A stretch of DNA of 64,000 bases from UBA7239 sp035430165 (GTDB lineage: Bacteria > Pseudomonadota > Gammaproteobacteria > Pseudomonadales > UBA7239), in contig DAOMGE010000009.1 of assembly GCA_035430165.1 (NCBI GenBank), positions 1 through 64,000 of the forward strand, in the 5' to 3' direction. A program made the position numbers and the translations under genes. Positions 50,259-60,002 of this stretch are shown piece after piece. The number at the start of each line of letters is the position of its first letter. The stretch's first letter is position 1. The notes beneath the pieces are model-generated. The model ran no database searches. It was not told the origin of the DNA and worked only from the letters and a program-made list of their open reading frames with translations.

Positions 50259-50418
50259 GGCATGGACTCCGGATCAGGATGGCAAATTATATGACGGGAC
50301 CGGCACCAGATAGTCAATATTTACTGACTACTTTTGCGGCAGGATAGCCCGGTGCGGCCGCCCTGCCGTCGATGCTATGCTGGACGGCGAAGTAATCGAC
50401 TGGATCAAGGAGCAACCG

Positions 50419-52200
50419 ATGTCTGTCTTTCATCCACCCGTGCGCGATATCCGCTTTGTCCGCAACGAATTATTCGATTTCCCCGCGCTATACCAGACCA
50501 TGCCGGATTGCAGCGACGCCACGCAAGACACACTGGACGCCATACTTGATGAACTCGCACGCTTCTGCGCAGAAGAACTGGTGCCGTTGTACCGTGTCGG
50601 CGACACCGAAGGCTGCACCTGGTCAGCCGATGGCGTAAAAACGCCCACTGGCTTTAAAGAAGCCTACGCAAAATTTGTCGAGGGCGGCTGGCCATCCCTG
50701 TCAGCACCACTCGCTGTCGGCGGCCAGGGCTTGCCTGAATCCATGGGCATCCTGATGAATGAATTGCTCGGTCAGGCCAACTGGGCCTGGGCGATGTACC
50801 CCGGCCTTTCCCACGGTGCCAAACACACGCTGCAGGCACACGGCACCGCCGAGCAGCAACGCATCTATCTCAGCAAACTCGTGTCGGGCCACTGGAGCGG
50901 CACCATGTGCCTGACCGAACCACACTGCGGTTCGGATCTGGGGCTGCTGAAAACACGTGCAGAAATGCAATCCGATGGCACATATAAAATCACCGGCACC
51001 AAGATTTTTATTTCTGCAGGCGAGCACGATATGAGTGAAAACATCGTGCATATCGTGCTGGCACGTTTGCCGGATGCTCCTGCCGGTACCAAAGGCATTT
51101 CACTTTTCATCGTGCCGAAATTCTTGCCGGATGCCAACGACGAAAAAGGCGAGCGCAATCTGGTCACCTGTGGATCGCTGGAACACAAGATGGGTATCCA
51201 CGGCAATGCTACCTGCGTCATGAATTTTGATGGCGCAACCGGATTTCTCATCGGCGAGCCCAATCGCGGACTGAATTGCATGTTCACTTTCATGAATGCA
51301 GCGCGCATCGGCACCGCCATCCAGGGCATCGCCCATGCAGAGCGCGGCTTCCAGGGTGCGCTCGCTTACGCAAAAGAGCGTTTGCAGATGCGCTCGTTAT
51401 CCGGCCCGAAAAATCCGCAAGGTGTTGCCGATCCGATTATTGTGCATCCGGATGTGCGTCGCTTGTTGCTGACAGCAAAAGCCTTTGCCGAAGGCGGACG
51501 TATGCTGGTGCACTATCTCGCACGCGAACTGGATCTGGTGCAACACGGCACTGATAAAGCGGCGCGTGATCTCGCGGAAAACCGGTTGGCATTGTTAACA
51601 CCGATCGCCAAGGCGTTTATCACTGAAACCGGATTTGAAGCAGCCAATTGCGGCATGCAGGTTTTCGGCGGTCACGGCTATATTGCCGAATGGGGCATGG
51701 AACAGAATGTCCGGGATTCACGCATCTCGATGCTGTATGAAGGCACCACCGGCATCCAGTCACTGGACCTGATTGCACGCAAGGTGTTACAAAACGGCGG
51801 CATCAACCTGAATATTTTTCTCGACGAAATCGACAGCTTCTGCGCAGAAAATCCTGCACACAATGAATTCACAGGACCGCTATCGGAACTCAGCAAGGAA
51901 TGGCGCACCCTGACCACAGAACTCACCAGTCTCGCGATGCAGAATATGGACGAAGTCGGTGCGGCGGCGGTCGATTACCTGATGTACGCCGGTTACATCA
52001 CGCAAGCCTGGCTGTGGGCACGCGCCGCCATTCTTGCATCAGGCAAGGGCGATGCCGACGGCGGTTTCTACCAGGCAAAACTTCACACCGCGCGCTTTTA
52101 TTTTCATCGCCTGCTGCCGCGCACTCGCGCACATCTCGGCAGCTTGCGGGCAGGAAGCTACAGTTTGATGGCGATGCCTGAATCACAGTTTTTCTTTTGA
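50419..52200 (+). CDS. Acyl-CoA dehydrogenase (large, C-terminally extended type), copy 1
   Basis: A 593-residue FAD-dependent acyl-CoA dehydrogenase of the long form with an extra C-terminal domain (DmdC/FadE5-like). Motifs: MCLTEPHCGSDLGLLKTRAE (FAD site), YKITGTKIFISAGEHDM, a mid-domain with MGIHGNATCVMNFDGATGFLIG, and the catalytic-glutamate motif SMLYEGTTGIQSLDLIARK, followed by the C-terminal domain AVDYLMYAGYITQAWLWARAAILA. ATG 50419 follows AAGGAG. The gene 39 bases downstream is a close paralogue; the two probably act on different chain lengths or branches of an acyl-CoA pathway. Confidence 0.93.
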   Translation: MSVFHPPVRDIRFVRNELFDFPALYQTMPDCSDATQDTLDAILDELARFCAEELVPLYRVGDTEGCTWSADGVKTPTGFKEAYAKFVEGGWPSLSAPLAVGGQGLPESMGILMNELLGQANWAWAMYPGLSHGAKHTLQAHGTAEQQRIYLSKLVSGHWSGTMCLTEPHCGSDLGLLKTRAEMQSDGTYKITGTKIFISAGEHDMSENIVHIVLARLPDAPAGTKGISLFIVPKFLPDANDEKGERNLVTCGSLEHKMGIHGNATCVMNFDGATGFLIGEPNRGLNCMFTFMNAARIGTAIQGIAHAERGFQGALAYAKERLQMRSLSGPKNPQGVADPIIVHPDVRRLLLTAKAFAEGGRMLVHYLARELDLVQHGTDKAARDLAENRLALLTPIAKAFITETGFEAANCGMQVFGGHGYIAEWGMEQNVRDSRISMLYEGTTGIQSLDLIARKVLQNGGINLNIFLDEIDSFCAENPAHNEFTGPLSELSKEWRTLTTELTSLAMQNMDEVGAAAVDYLMYAGYITQAWLWARAAILASGKGDADGGFYQAKLHTARFYFHRLLPRTRAHLGSLRAGSYSLMAMPESQFFF

Positions 52201-52239
52201 TTTTTTTATTTCAGAAATGGACACACCAAGGATTGCCCC

Positions 52240-53991
52240 ATGCAGTACAACGCACCACTCCAACACATGCGCTACCTGTTGAATGATGTATTCAACGCTG
52301 AAAAACACTGGGTGGAAATGCCATTTTTTGCATCGATTGATGCAGGAACAGTCGACGCCATTCTCGAGGAAGGTGCGAAGCTGTGCAGTGAAGTGATTGC
52401 CCCGCTGAACCGAAGCGGTGATGAAGAAGGTGCACGTATTGAAAACGGCAAGGTGAGTACACCGAAAGGATTTCGCGATGCCTACAGACTGGTTGCGCAG
52501 GGTGGCTGGGTCGGGTTGGGCGGTGATCCCGCCTACGGCGGACAGGGTTTACCCAAAATGCTGACCGTGCTGTTTGAAGAAATGCTCTACAGCGCGAACA
52601 ACGCTTTCACGTTGTATGTAGCACTCACGAGCGGGGCAACACTTGCCATCCACGCTCACGCAAACGAACAATTGAAAAAAATGTATCTGCCAAAAATGTA
52701 CAGTGGCGAATGGGCAGGTGCGATGTGCCTGACCGAACCTCACTGCGGCTCTGACCTGGGCCTACTGAAAACCCGTGCAGTACCACAAGAGAATGAAACC
52801 TACAAAATCAGCGGCACCAAAATTTTTATCACCGGCGGCGACCACGACCTGACAGATAATATTGTGCATCTCGTGCTCGCAAGATTGCCGGATGCGCCTG
52901 CAGGCCCGAAAGGAATTTCATTATTCCTGGTGCCAAAATTCCTGCCGGATACAAATGGCAATGCCGGCACAAGAAACGCAGTCGCTGCCAGTGCGCTCGA
53001 ACATAAAATGGGTATTAAAGCGTCTGCAACCTGTGTGATGAATTTTGATGACGCCACAGGTTGGCTTGTCGGCAAACCGCACCAGGGACTGGCAGCCATG
53101 TTCACCATGATGAATTACGAACGCCTGTCGATTGGCCTGCAAGGTATCGGCTGCGGTGAAATGTCATACCAGAACGCGGCGCGTTACGCGAAAGATCGCC
53201 TGCAAGGCCGCGCACCGCACGGTGTAGCCAATCCACAAGGCATTGCCGATCCGATCATCCATCACGCCGACATACGGCGTATGCTGTTGACACAACGCGC
53301 CTACAATGAAGCCGGCCGTGCGTTTGCTGTGTATGTCGGCTTGCAACTGGATCTCGCCAGACATCATCCCGAAAAACCGGTGCAAGACAAAGCCACCCAA
53401 CGCGTCGCCTTGCTGACGCCGGTTGCAAAGGCATTTTTTACCGACAAGGGTTTTGAAGCCTGCGTGCTGGGACAACAGGTTTTTGGTGGCCATGGCTACA
53501 TCCGCGAATGGGGACAGGAACAACTGGTGCGAGATGCACGCATTGCACAGATCTACGAAGGCACCAACGGCATACAGGCGCAAGACCTGCTCAAACGGAA
53601 AGTGCTGGCAAACGATGGAAAGTGGATGCGTGAATTTATCCTGGAAATGGAACAGGATGTGATGAACCAGCATCCGATGTTTACAACTGAAGAGGATGCC
53701 GTACTCGCCGCCTGCTCAACACTACGCGAACTGACATTGTGGCTGGTGAAGCAAGACAAACGCGACGCGGATTTGTGCGGCAGCGCCGCCTGCGATTACC
53801 TGCATGTCGTCGGTCATACCATTTATGCCTGGCTGTGGCTGAAACTGGTTGCCAGCAAGCCAACCGACACGGACCAGCATATTGTCGGGCGATTTTATCT
53901 CGGGCGACTATTGCCACAAATCCATGCACTGGATCGTGCTATCCGCAGCGGCGCTGATCTTGTTATGGATTTACCTAATGAAAAATTCTGA
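52240..53991 (+). CDS. Acyl-CoA dehydrogenase (large, C-terminally extended type), copy 2
   Basis: A 583-residue paralogue of the preceding gene. Same order of parts: MQYNAPLQHMRYLLNDVF, MCLTEPHCGSDLGLLKTRAV, YKISGTKIFITGGDHDLTDNIVHLVLARLPDAPAGPKGISLFLVPKF, MGIKASATCVMNFDDATGWLVG, and the catalytic motif AQIYEGTNGIQAQDLLKRK. It is the more canonical of the two at the catalytic motif (YEGTNGIQ versus YEGTTGIQ). Shared segments in a tandem position point to an old duplication. Likely co-transcribed with copy 1. Confidence 0.94.
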   Translation: MQYNAPLQHMRYLLNDVFNAEKHWVEMPFFASIDAGTVDAILEEGAKLCSEVIAPLNRSGDEEGARIENGKVSTPKGFRDAYRLVAQGGWVGLGGDPAYGGQGLPKMLTVLFEEMLYSANNAFTLYVALTSGATLAIHAHANEQLKKMYLPKMYSGEWAGAMCLTEPHCGSDLGLLKTRAVPQENETYKISGTKIFITGGDHDLTDNIVHLVLARLPDAPAGPKGISLFLVPKFLPDTNGNAGTRNAVAASALEHKMGIKASATCVMNFDDATGWLVGKPHQGLAAMFTMMNYERLSIGLQGIGCGEMSYQNAARYAKDRLQGRAPHGVANPQGIADPIIHHADIRRMLLTQRAYNEAGRAFAVYVGLQLDLARHHPEKPVQDKATQRVALLTPVAKAFFTDKGFEACVLGQQVFGGHGYIREWGQEQLVRDARIAQIYEGTNGIQAQDLLKRKVLANDGKWMREFILEMEQDVMNQHPMFTTEEDAVLAACSTLRELTLWLVKQDKRDADLCGSAACDYLHVVGHTIYAWLWLKLVASKPTDTDQHIVGRFYLGRLLPQIHALDRAIRSGADLVMDLPNEKF

Positions 53992-54009
53992 CGGGCGCAC
54001 CACTGTGCC

Positions 54010-55569
54010 TCAGTGCGCCTTGATCTTGCCCAGCCATTCGAACAAAGCCGCATTGTCTTTTTCAGTTAGCGGCATCAGCGGCGGCATGGCCGCGAGGGTG
54101 CGCTGCGAAATCGACGGCTGTTCTGTCTGCATGTTTTTCGGCATCAGGAATACATTCGGTTTCGGAATGTTGTACTGGTAATAACCCTGCGCATCCTCAT
54201 GCGCATTCATCAGCGCCACAATTTCCTTAGAGTGATAACGCAGCACAGGCCCCCTGATTGCAGTTTCGCTGTGACAACCCGCACAAGCCTCATGCCTGAG
54301 CGGTTCGCGCTCATATTCCGTCAATTGGGGCTGACCTGCCGGCCAATCGGTTGTAACCGGCCCATACGCCAATACGCGGCGATTCATTGCTTCCATCAAC
54401 TGCCGGTCACTTGCCGATAAATCCGGAATCGTCTCCCAGCGCCGTGGCCGCAATCGCAACGGGCCAGATACATGACATTCAAAGCAACCGCTGATAGCTG
54501 CATCCTCGAATGCATTGCGGTTGCGGGAGGTCAATGGCGACAAATAACGCTTGGGATTCCTGAAAATATAACGGAAGGTTTCGTCGGGCTTGCTGAAAAA
54601 ATAACTCCTGTACGGCAACACTGACTTGTCGACTGCAATCACAAAATACACCAGATTGGGAAAACGATTGCCAGCCAGTATTTTTTGTACGTCGTAGAAA
54701 ATTTCATCGAGTGCCGCCTGCCGCAATACCCATATATCCAGATCACCATCATCAAGATACCCGATCTTGTTAAACAGGAAATTCTGGTAAGAGAGAAACG
54801 ACACAGCCGGCGCGAGATCCAGTGCATTTTCCTGTAGATCCAGATGACTCAACCTGGCCAGAATTTCAGCGCGCCGGGTCTGGTCACCTGTCAGTAGTAC
54901 AGGCCTGGACACCATGATATTTCTGCTTGCGCTTGCAGAAGGCTCCTTCACCACATCGCGGTTGCAGTTAACGGAAACATGCTGCCATCGTGCCAGACTT
55001 TCTTTGTCCAGTGACTGGCCTTCAGCAACCAGCAGGTAATCAATAAGCTCGCTGATATTGTTATCTGCTGCGTTATCACCTGCCACTTCAGTCGCAGCCG
55101 CCGTGCGTTGTGCCCAGGAAGGCATGGGAAAAGCGGCATTGCCATCGCGCACCAGACGACTTACGCGCGCATATTCCTCTGCAAAATCGCGATAGAACTG
55201 ACAGGACTGCGCCACATCATGCACATGACCGGCTGTGCGTGCCTGCATGGATTCCCTGTCCTGCAAGATGGCGGCAAGCGCGCGCAGTCGTGTCAGGATA
55301 CGTGAACGCGGCGGCATCTCGAAGCCGCGATTTTCGCCATCCTGCACAACCTTGACCTGCGGTGCATGACAGGCCGTGCAACCGGAACTTTCAAACAATT
55401 GCTGGCCACGTGAAAAGGCTTCATCGGCAAGAACAGGCTGCAAAAAAATACAAACCGATACGACACTACCTATGGCACTGCGAAACCAGACAAGCCATGG
55501 CAACAGCACAATGCCTGCTGTTTTCCGCAGGCACGATTTGCTACTTGTGATTACCCCGTACCTGCGCAT
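54010..55569 (-). CDS. Secreted c-type cytochrome with three CXXCH heme sites, unknown role
   Basis: A 519-residue exported protein. The N-terminus carries a signal/anchor (KTAGIVLLPWLVWFRSAIGSVVSVCIFLQPVLA, ending about residue 48) before mature DEAFSRGQQLFESSGCTACH. Three heme-binding motifs are present: CTACH (64-68), CFECH in AISGCFECHVSG, and CAGCH in RHEACAGCHSET, the last two about 80 residues apart in the C-terminal half. In between is a roughly 250-residue region with no recognised domain. It could be an electron-transfer protein or a peroxidase- or oxygenase-like multi-heme enzyme. ATG 55569 was chosen for a plausible signal peptide; a start at 55638 adds 23 polar residues. Convergent with acyl-CoA dehydrogenase copy 2. 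Confidence 0.8.
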   Translation of the reverse strand: MRRYGVITSSKSCLRKTAGIVLLPWLVWFRSAIGSVVSVCIFLQPVLADEAFSRGQQLFESSGCTACHAPQVKVVQDGENRGFEMPPRSRILTRLRALAAILQDRESMQARTAGHVHDVAQSCQFYRDFAEEYARVSRLVRDGNAAFPMPSWAQRTAAATEVAGDNAADNNISELIDYLLVAEGQSLDKESLARWQHVSVNCNRDVVKEPSASASRNIMVSRPVLLTGDQTRRAEILARLSHLDLQENALDLAPAVSFLSYQNFLFNKIGYLDDGDLDIWVLRQAALDEIFYDVQKILAGNRFPNLVYFVIAVDKSVLPYRSYFFSKPDETFRYIFRNPKRYLSPLTSRNRNAFEDAAISGCFECHVSGPLRLRPRRWETIPDLSASDRQLMEAMNRRVLAYGPVTTDWPAGQPQLTEYEREPLRHEACAGCHSETAIRGPVLRYHSKEIVALMNAHEDAQGYYQYNIPKPNVFLMPKNMQTEQPSISQRTLAAMPPLMPLTEKDNAALFEWLGKIKAH

Positions 55570-55693
55570 GCCGGATGAACACTGTTGATGCCCGTGATTT
55601 TTCGAGTATACCCCCCGCTTTGGCCGATTCAAACTCACGCATGCTGCGAGGATGGCATGCTAGAATCCTGCGCAATTGAAAGAGGACAACACA

Positions 55694-56362
55694 ATGCGCG
55701 ATTACTGGATTGCCCCATCCATCCTCTCCGCAGATTTTGCCCGACTGGGCGCTGATGTCGATGCCGTGCTGCAAGCTGGCGCAGACGTGGTGCATTTTGA
55801 CGTGATGGACAATCACTACGTACCCAATCTCACGATCGGTCCCATGGTGTGCAAAGCCCTGCGCAACTACGGTGTAACAGCACCTATTGATGTACACCTG
55901 ATGGTAAAACCGGTAGATCGCCTGATCGGTGATTTTATCGAAGCGGGTGCATCCTTCATCACATTCCATCCGGAAGCATCCGAACACATAGACCGTTCAT
56001 TGCAACTCATCCGTTCTGGCGGCTGCAAGGCCGGTCTTGTGTTGAATCCTGCCACTTCACCCGATTGCCTGAAATACGTGATGGATAAACTGGACATGGT
56101 TTTGCTGATGTCGGTAAACCCCGGATTTGGCGGCCAATCCTTTATTCCATCCACGCTGGATAAATTGCGCGAGGTACGGAAATTGATTGATACAAGTGGA
56201 TGCAATATCCGACTCGAAGTTGACGGCGGTGTCAGTGAAAAAAATATTGCCGAAATTGCCAGGGCTGGCGCGGACACCTTTGTCGCCGGCTCCGCCATTT
56301 TTGGCAAACCGGATTACAAGGCAGTAATTGACGCAATGCGCAAGGAATTGGCGCAGGTATAG
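55694..56362 (+). CDS. rpe: Ribulose-phosphate 3-epimerase
   Basis: A 222-residue TIM-barrel epimerase of the pentose phosphate pathway, interconverting ribulose-5-P and xylulose-5-P. It begins MRDYWIAPSILSADFARLG; metal and acid-base residues appear in VVHFDVMDNHYVPNLTIGP, PIDVHLMVKPVD, MSVNPGFGGQSFIPSTLDK and RLEVDGGVSEKNI. ATG 55694 follows GAGG; a start at 55676 lies in the ribosome site region and is less likely. In many relatives rpe is followed by gph and trpE; here it is not. Confidence 0.97.
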   Translation: MRDYWIAPSILSADFARLGADVDAVLQAGADVVHFDVMDNHYVPNLTIGPMVCKALRNYGVTAPIDVHLMVKPVDRLIGDFIEAGASFITFHPEASEHIDRSLQLIRSGGCKAGLVLNPATSPDCLKYVMDKLDMVLLMSVNPGFGGQSFIPSTLDKLREVRKLIDTSGCNIRLEVDGGVSEKNIAEIARAGADTFVAGSAIFGKPDYKAVIDAMRKELAQV

Positions 56363-56407
56363 ACTGGCAGCGACCAAAACAGACAGCCCCCTAACCAGGA
56401 ACATGCC

Positions 56408-56872
56408 ATGACAGACATCAAACCCTACAGTGAAGGCCAGGAAAAATTCGGCACATGGCTGATCAAGAATATCGGCAAATGGCAGGTATCTGTTTATCGC
56501 GCCACCGGCGGTCGACTCTGGAATAAATTCCTTGGCGCGCCAGTTTCCATCCTCACCAGCATCGGTCACAAATCGGGCGAGGTGCGCCGCACACCGTTAC
56601 TGTTTCTGGAACAGGGAGAAAAAGTGGTAATCGCTGCATCCAAGGGCGGCATGTCCAAACCACCGGTGTGGATGTTCAACCTGAAAGCCAACCCGGATTG
56701 TGAAATCCAGATTGGCCCGCGCAACCGCTTGATGCGCGCGCGCATTGCCAACGAGGAAGAAGAAAAAGCGTTGTGGCCGGAGCTGACAAAAATCTACGCC
56801 GATTTTGATGAATACCGCGCCCGTACAGAAGGCGTGCGCCACATTCCGTTGTTTATTCTGGAACCGCGCTAA
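56408..56872 (+). CDS. Nitroreductase/deazaflavin-dependent oxidoreductase family (DDN-like)
   Basis: A 154-residue split-barrel protein. The DDN-type core is visible: VYRATGGRLWNKFLGAPVSILTSIGHKSGEVRRTPLLFLEQGEKVVIAASKGGMSKPPVWMFNLKANPDCEIQIGPRNRLMRARIANEEEE. The KSGEVRRTPL segment and SKGG-x-W-x-NL are family hallmarks, and in characterised actinobacterial members they bind coenzyme F420. Proteobacterial members exist, and their cofactor is unclear. With the LLM enzyme at 19552-20436 it is one of two such proteins in the window, but not adjacent. Its end overlaps the convergent membrane-protein gene by 20 bases. Confidence 0.86.
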   Translation: MTDIKPYSEGQEKFGTWLIKNIGKWQVSVYRATGGRLWNKFLGAPVSILTSIGHKSGEVRRTPLLFLEQGEKVVIAASKGGMSKPPVWMFNLKANPDCEIQIGPRNRLMRARIANEEEEKALWPELTKIYADFDEYRARTEGVRHIPLFILEPR

Positions 56873-58592
56873 CCGGTGTTGCCAACTGCAGGCGGCAGCG
56901 CTGGTCACCTGCAGTTCTCGCCCATAACTGCAAACTGTCGAGTGACACCGTGCGCGGCAGGTGTGTGTACAACACCGTCTGATCCACACCCAGGAAACGC
57001 GCCGGCAATAGCAATAACCAATCCTGCAGCGATATTTCATTTAACCGCAACTGCCAGCCTTTCATCCGCACACGTTCAGCCACTACGGCACCAGCATAGT
57101 GTTGGTTCACTGCAGGATCTACGAGAATCCAGTCCTGCAACGCTGAACCATTTGCATCGCTGCCGCGCAACAGGTAATCGACATACGTACCTTTTGTCAC
57201 AGCAGTGCGTCGCAATACGGTAGCTGCGCACGGCTGCGTTTCCGGCAATGACAGGATGGCAGCGTCATTGTCGCTATAGATATCCATGTCATTCACCTGC
57301 AAATAATCATGCTGTTGCTGCAAGGCACTCTCGCCCTGCACCATGGCATTGAGACGCAAGCCGGCAAGATGTGAAAAATTCCCATTGCGTGCAACCACTG
57401 CCGACAATTGCATCCTCCCGGCATGATCTGCTGCCACAGCAATCGCAAACAAACCGGCCAGCACCAATGCCGTGCACAGCGAAATAGCTGCCAGATAAAA
57501 TCCACGCACCGACACATCGGCAATTTTCAGCAGCGACAAAAACCACAGCGGCGCGAGATAAACGTAGAAGCGACTCAGATCCGTATCCGGCGTGAAAAAC
57601 CGGTAGCGCCCCCACATCACGGTCAGTGCGATGATAAAAAAGTACACCAGCAAAACGTCGCGCAAAGAGGCATCGTGATGTTTTACACAAACCCAGGCTG
57701 AATGCAGTGCTGCCAGCGTGACTGCAACACCCAGCCAGCGGCAATCCAGCCACGCACTGAACGGGAAGGACAGGTAACGGAAAAGCAGATCCATGCCGCT
57801 CCAGAAAAATGCATTCGGTTGCAGGTGATGGGCAACCGCGAACGCATCGGCAGAATCTGAAGCAACCGGCTTGAGCAACAGCCAGAGCAAGACAGAAAAA
57901 AACACATAAAGAATCAGCACCGAAAATCTCTCGCGCCGACACAGCAAATAAAAGCCCAGTGCCAGCAACGAGGCAAGACCCGAGCCGCAAGACAAGACCG
58001 CCAGCAATACCAGGCAACAGGCCTTGAGCAATTGGCGTGGCGATAACTGCTGCCCGCGCACATCGCAAACAGAAAATGCCAGCAGGGTAAAAAATATCGC
58101 GAAATAATGCTGGACCAGAAAATCCCATTCGATCACCAGCGTCTGCAAGCCGTTAAAAAAAACCAACACTGCCGCAAGGAAAACCGGCACGGGCGAAACA
58201 GATGCCAGATCACGGCGTACCAGGAGACACAGCAGCAGCATGTTCGCGCCACACAACATAAACGACAGGCATTTGAGCAACACACCCGAACCGGCAAATA
58301 ACCCGAAATTCAACCAGAAAAAAAGTTTCGGAATGAAAAGTGTGTGTACACCAGCAAACTGGCGCAGCAGTTCATGCAAGATTGCCCGTGGCGTCGCACT
58401 ACCCAACTGCTGGTAACCGGCTAGCATGTCCCACATATCGCCAAGAATACCTGGCGCATGCACATGCCATTGCCATGCAGCGGAAACGAGCAACCACAAG
58501 GCAACAGACAGCCAACACCCTGCAGGCAATGAAAAATGCCACAAGCCGGGCCGGTTTTGTTCCGGACTAGCCTGTAGCACTGGATTTGGCAT
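56853..58592 (-). CDS. Large polytopic membrane protein with a soluble C-terminal domain, unknown function
   Basis: A 579-residue protein. About ten membrane segments fill residues 25-390 (for example WLSVALWLLVSAAW, FLAAVLVFFNGLQTLVIEW, LLALGFYLLC, VLILYVFFSVLLWLLLKPV, VLLVYFFIIALTVMW, LAAISLCTALVLAGLFAIAVA); the last 180 or so residues are hydrophilic, presumably periplasmic. An early loop, HAPGILGDMWDMLAGYQ, is acidic. The arrangement is like GT-C glycosyltransferases that use polyprenyl-phosphate sugars, but no sequence signature proves it. The layout resembles the 454-residue protein at 16338-17702, though obvious sequence identity is not seen. Downstream of thrC's convergent partner; not part of a sugar-biosynthesis cluster. 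Confidence 0.72.
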   Translation of the reverse strand: MPNPVLQASPEQNRPGLWHFSLPAGCWLSVALWLLVSAAWQWHVHAPGILGDMWDMLAGYQQLGSATPRAILHELLRQFAGVHTLFIPKLFFWLNFGLFAGSGVLLKCLSFMLCGANMLLLCLLVRRDLASVSPVPVFLAAVLVFFNGLQTLVIEWDFLVQHYFAIFFTLLAFSVCDVRGQQLSPRQLLKACCLVLLAVLSCGSGLASLLALGFYLLCRRERFSVLILYVFFSVLLWLLLKPVASDSADAFAVAHHLQPNAFFWSGMDLLFRYLSFPFSAWLDCRWLGVAVTLAALHSAWVCVKHHDASLRDVLLVYFFIIALTVMWGRYRFFTPDTDLSRFYVYLAPLWFLSLLKIADVSVRGFYLAAISLCTALVLAGLFAIAVAADHAGRMQLSAVVARNGNFSHLAGLRLNAMVQGESALQQQHDYLQVNDMDIYSDNDAAILSLPETQPCAATVLRRTAVTKGTYVDYLLRGSDANGSALQDWILVDPAVNQHYAGAVVAERVRMKGWQLRLNEISLQDWLLLLPARFLGVDQTVLYTHLPRTVSLDSLQLWARTAGDQRCRLQLATPVSAVPE

Positions 58593-58604
58593 GGAGAATC
58601 CCGA

Positions 58605-59999
58605 TCAGGATTTGAGATGGCTGGCCATGAATTGCTGGACTGCACCGAGATCATTCGCCAACACTGCACAACGCTCTTCACGTTCAAAGAGATCTTTCAT
58701 GTGCAACGGCAGTGGCGGATCCTGTGGATAGCCCGCCTTGCGCACTGCTTCCGGGAATTTGGCCGGATGTGCTGTCGCCAGTGTAATCACGGGCACATTT
58801 TTTGACTGGCGACATTCGCGTGCAGCCTTCACGCCGATCGCGGAATGCGGATCAAGCAGGTATTCACTCTCACCCAACACATCAGCAATGGTCTTGCACG
58901 TCTGTTCATCATCAACCGCCAGACTGGCAAACAATTCACGCGCTTTTGCAAAACGCGCCGCCTCAATTGATACCGCGCCGTTTTTAAAATCTGCCATTAA
59001 TTTATCAATTGCCGCACCATCGCGGTCGTGTAATTCGAACAACATGCGCTCGAAGTTGCTGGAAATCATGATGTCCATACTGGGCGACAGCGTGTGCATC
59101 AAACCGGTTTTTTCCAGTTTGTTGCCACTCATGAAACGGTGCAGGATATCGTTGCGGTTGGTGGCAATAATCAGTTGCTGTATCGGCAGGCCCATGCGCT
59201 TCGCCACATAGCCCGCAAAAATATCGCCGAAATTGCCAGTGGGCACCGAGAACTGCATGGCGCGATGCGGTGCGCCCAATTGCACACCAGCATAAAAATA
59301 ATAAACCACTTGCGCCATGATGCGCGCCCAGTTGATCGAGTTCACCGCCACCAGCGGTTTGCCATTCAGAAAAGATTGATCCGCGAACGAGTCTTTTACC
59401 ATCTGCTGGCAATCATCGAAATTGCCTTGCACAGCAATGTTGTGGATGTTGTCAGCCAGCACCGTTGTCATCTGGCGACGCTGCACATCTGACACGCGCT
59501 GATGCGGATGCAAAATAAAAATATCGATATTCTTGCAGCGACGGCAACCTTCAATCGCCGCCGAACCGGTATCACCGGATGTTGCGCCCATGATCACGAC
59601 ACGCTCATGGCGCTTGGCAAGCACCGCATCCAGTAAGCGGCCGAGCAATTGCAGCGCGACATCCTTGAACGCCAGGGTCGGGCCATGAAACAGTTCAAGC
59701 ACCCATTCGTTGCTGTCGAGTTGCACCAGCGGCGTCACCGCAGGATGACGAAATGTCTTGTACGTATCGTGAATAATCGCTTCGAGTTCGGGCTGTGGAA
59801 TACAACCCGCCACAAATGGCGAAATCACTTTGACGGCAACCTCGCTGTAGGACAAACCTGACCACGAGGCGATTTCATCGTGTGAAAATTGCGGATACTG
59901 TTCCGGCACATATAAACCGCCGTCGGATGCCAGACCTGCCAATAACACTTCTTCAAAGTTGAGTACCGGCGCTTTGCCGCGTGTGCTTACGTATTTCAT
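58605..59999 (-). CDS. thrC: Threonine synthase
   Basis: A 464-residue PLP enzyme making threonine from O-phosphohomoserine. It begins MKYVSTRGKAPVLNFEEVLLAGLASDGGLYVPEQYP; the PLP lysine is K112 in ELFHGPTLAFKDVALQLLGR, and the cofactor phosphate loop is GATSGDTGSAAIEG. The substrate-specific region SVPTGNFGDIFAGYVAKRMGLP follows. The start is three bases after hom's stop, so the pair is co-transcribed. Length suits the Pseudomonas-type long enzyme. Confidence 0.98.
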   Translation of the reverse strand: MKYVSTRGKAPVLNFEEVLLAGLASDGGLYVPEQYPQFSHDEIASWSGLSYSEVAVKVISPFVAGCIPQPELEAIIHDTYKTFRHPAVTPLVQLDSNEWVLELFHGPTLAFKDVALQLLGRLLDAVLAKRHERVVIMGATSGDTGSAAIEGCRRCKNIDIFILHPHQRVSDVQRRQMTTVLADNIHNIAVQGNFDDCQQMVKDSFADQSFLNGKPLVAVNSINWARIMAQVVYYFYAGVQLGAPHRAMQFSVPTGNFGDIFAGYVAKRMGLPIQQLIIATNRNDILHRFMSGNKLEKTGLMHTLSPSMDIMISSNFERMLFELHDRDGAAIDKLMADFKNGAVSIEAARFAKARELFASLAVDDEQTCKTIADVLGESEYLLDPHSAIGVKAARECRQSKNVPVITLATAHPAKFPEAVRKAGYPQDPPLPLHMKDLFEREERCAVLANDLGAVQQFMASHLKS

Positions 60000-60002
60000 C
60001 GT

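Noticed and set aside
57307..58128. 273-codon minus-strand frame within the 579-residue membrane-protein gene
   Set aside because: Overlapping frame without homology; the other frame shows regular hydrophobic segments.
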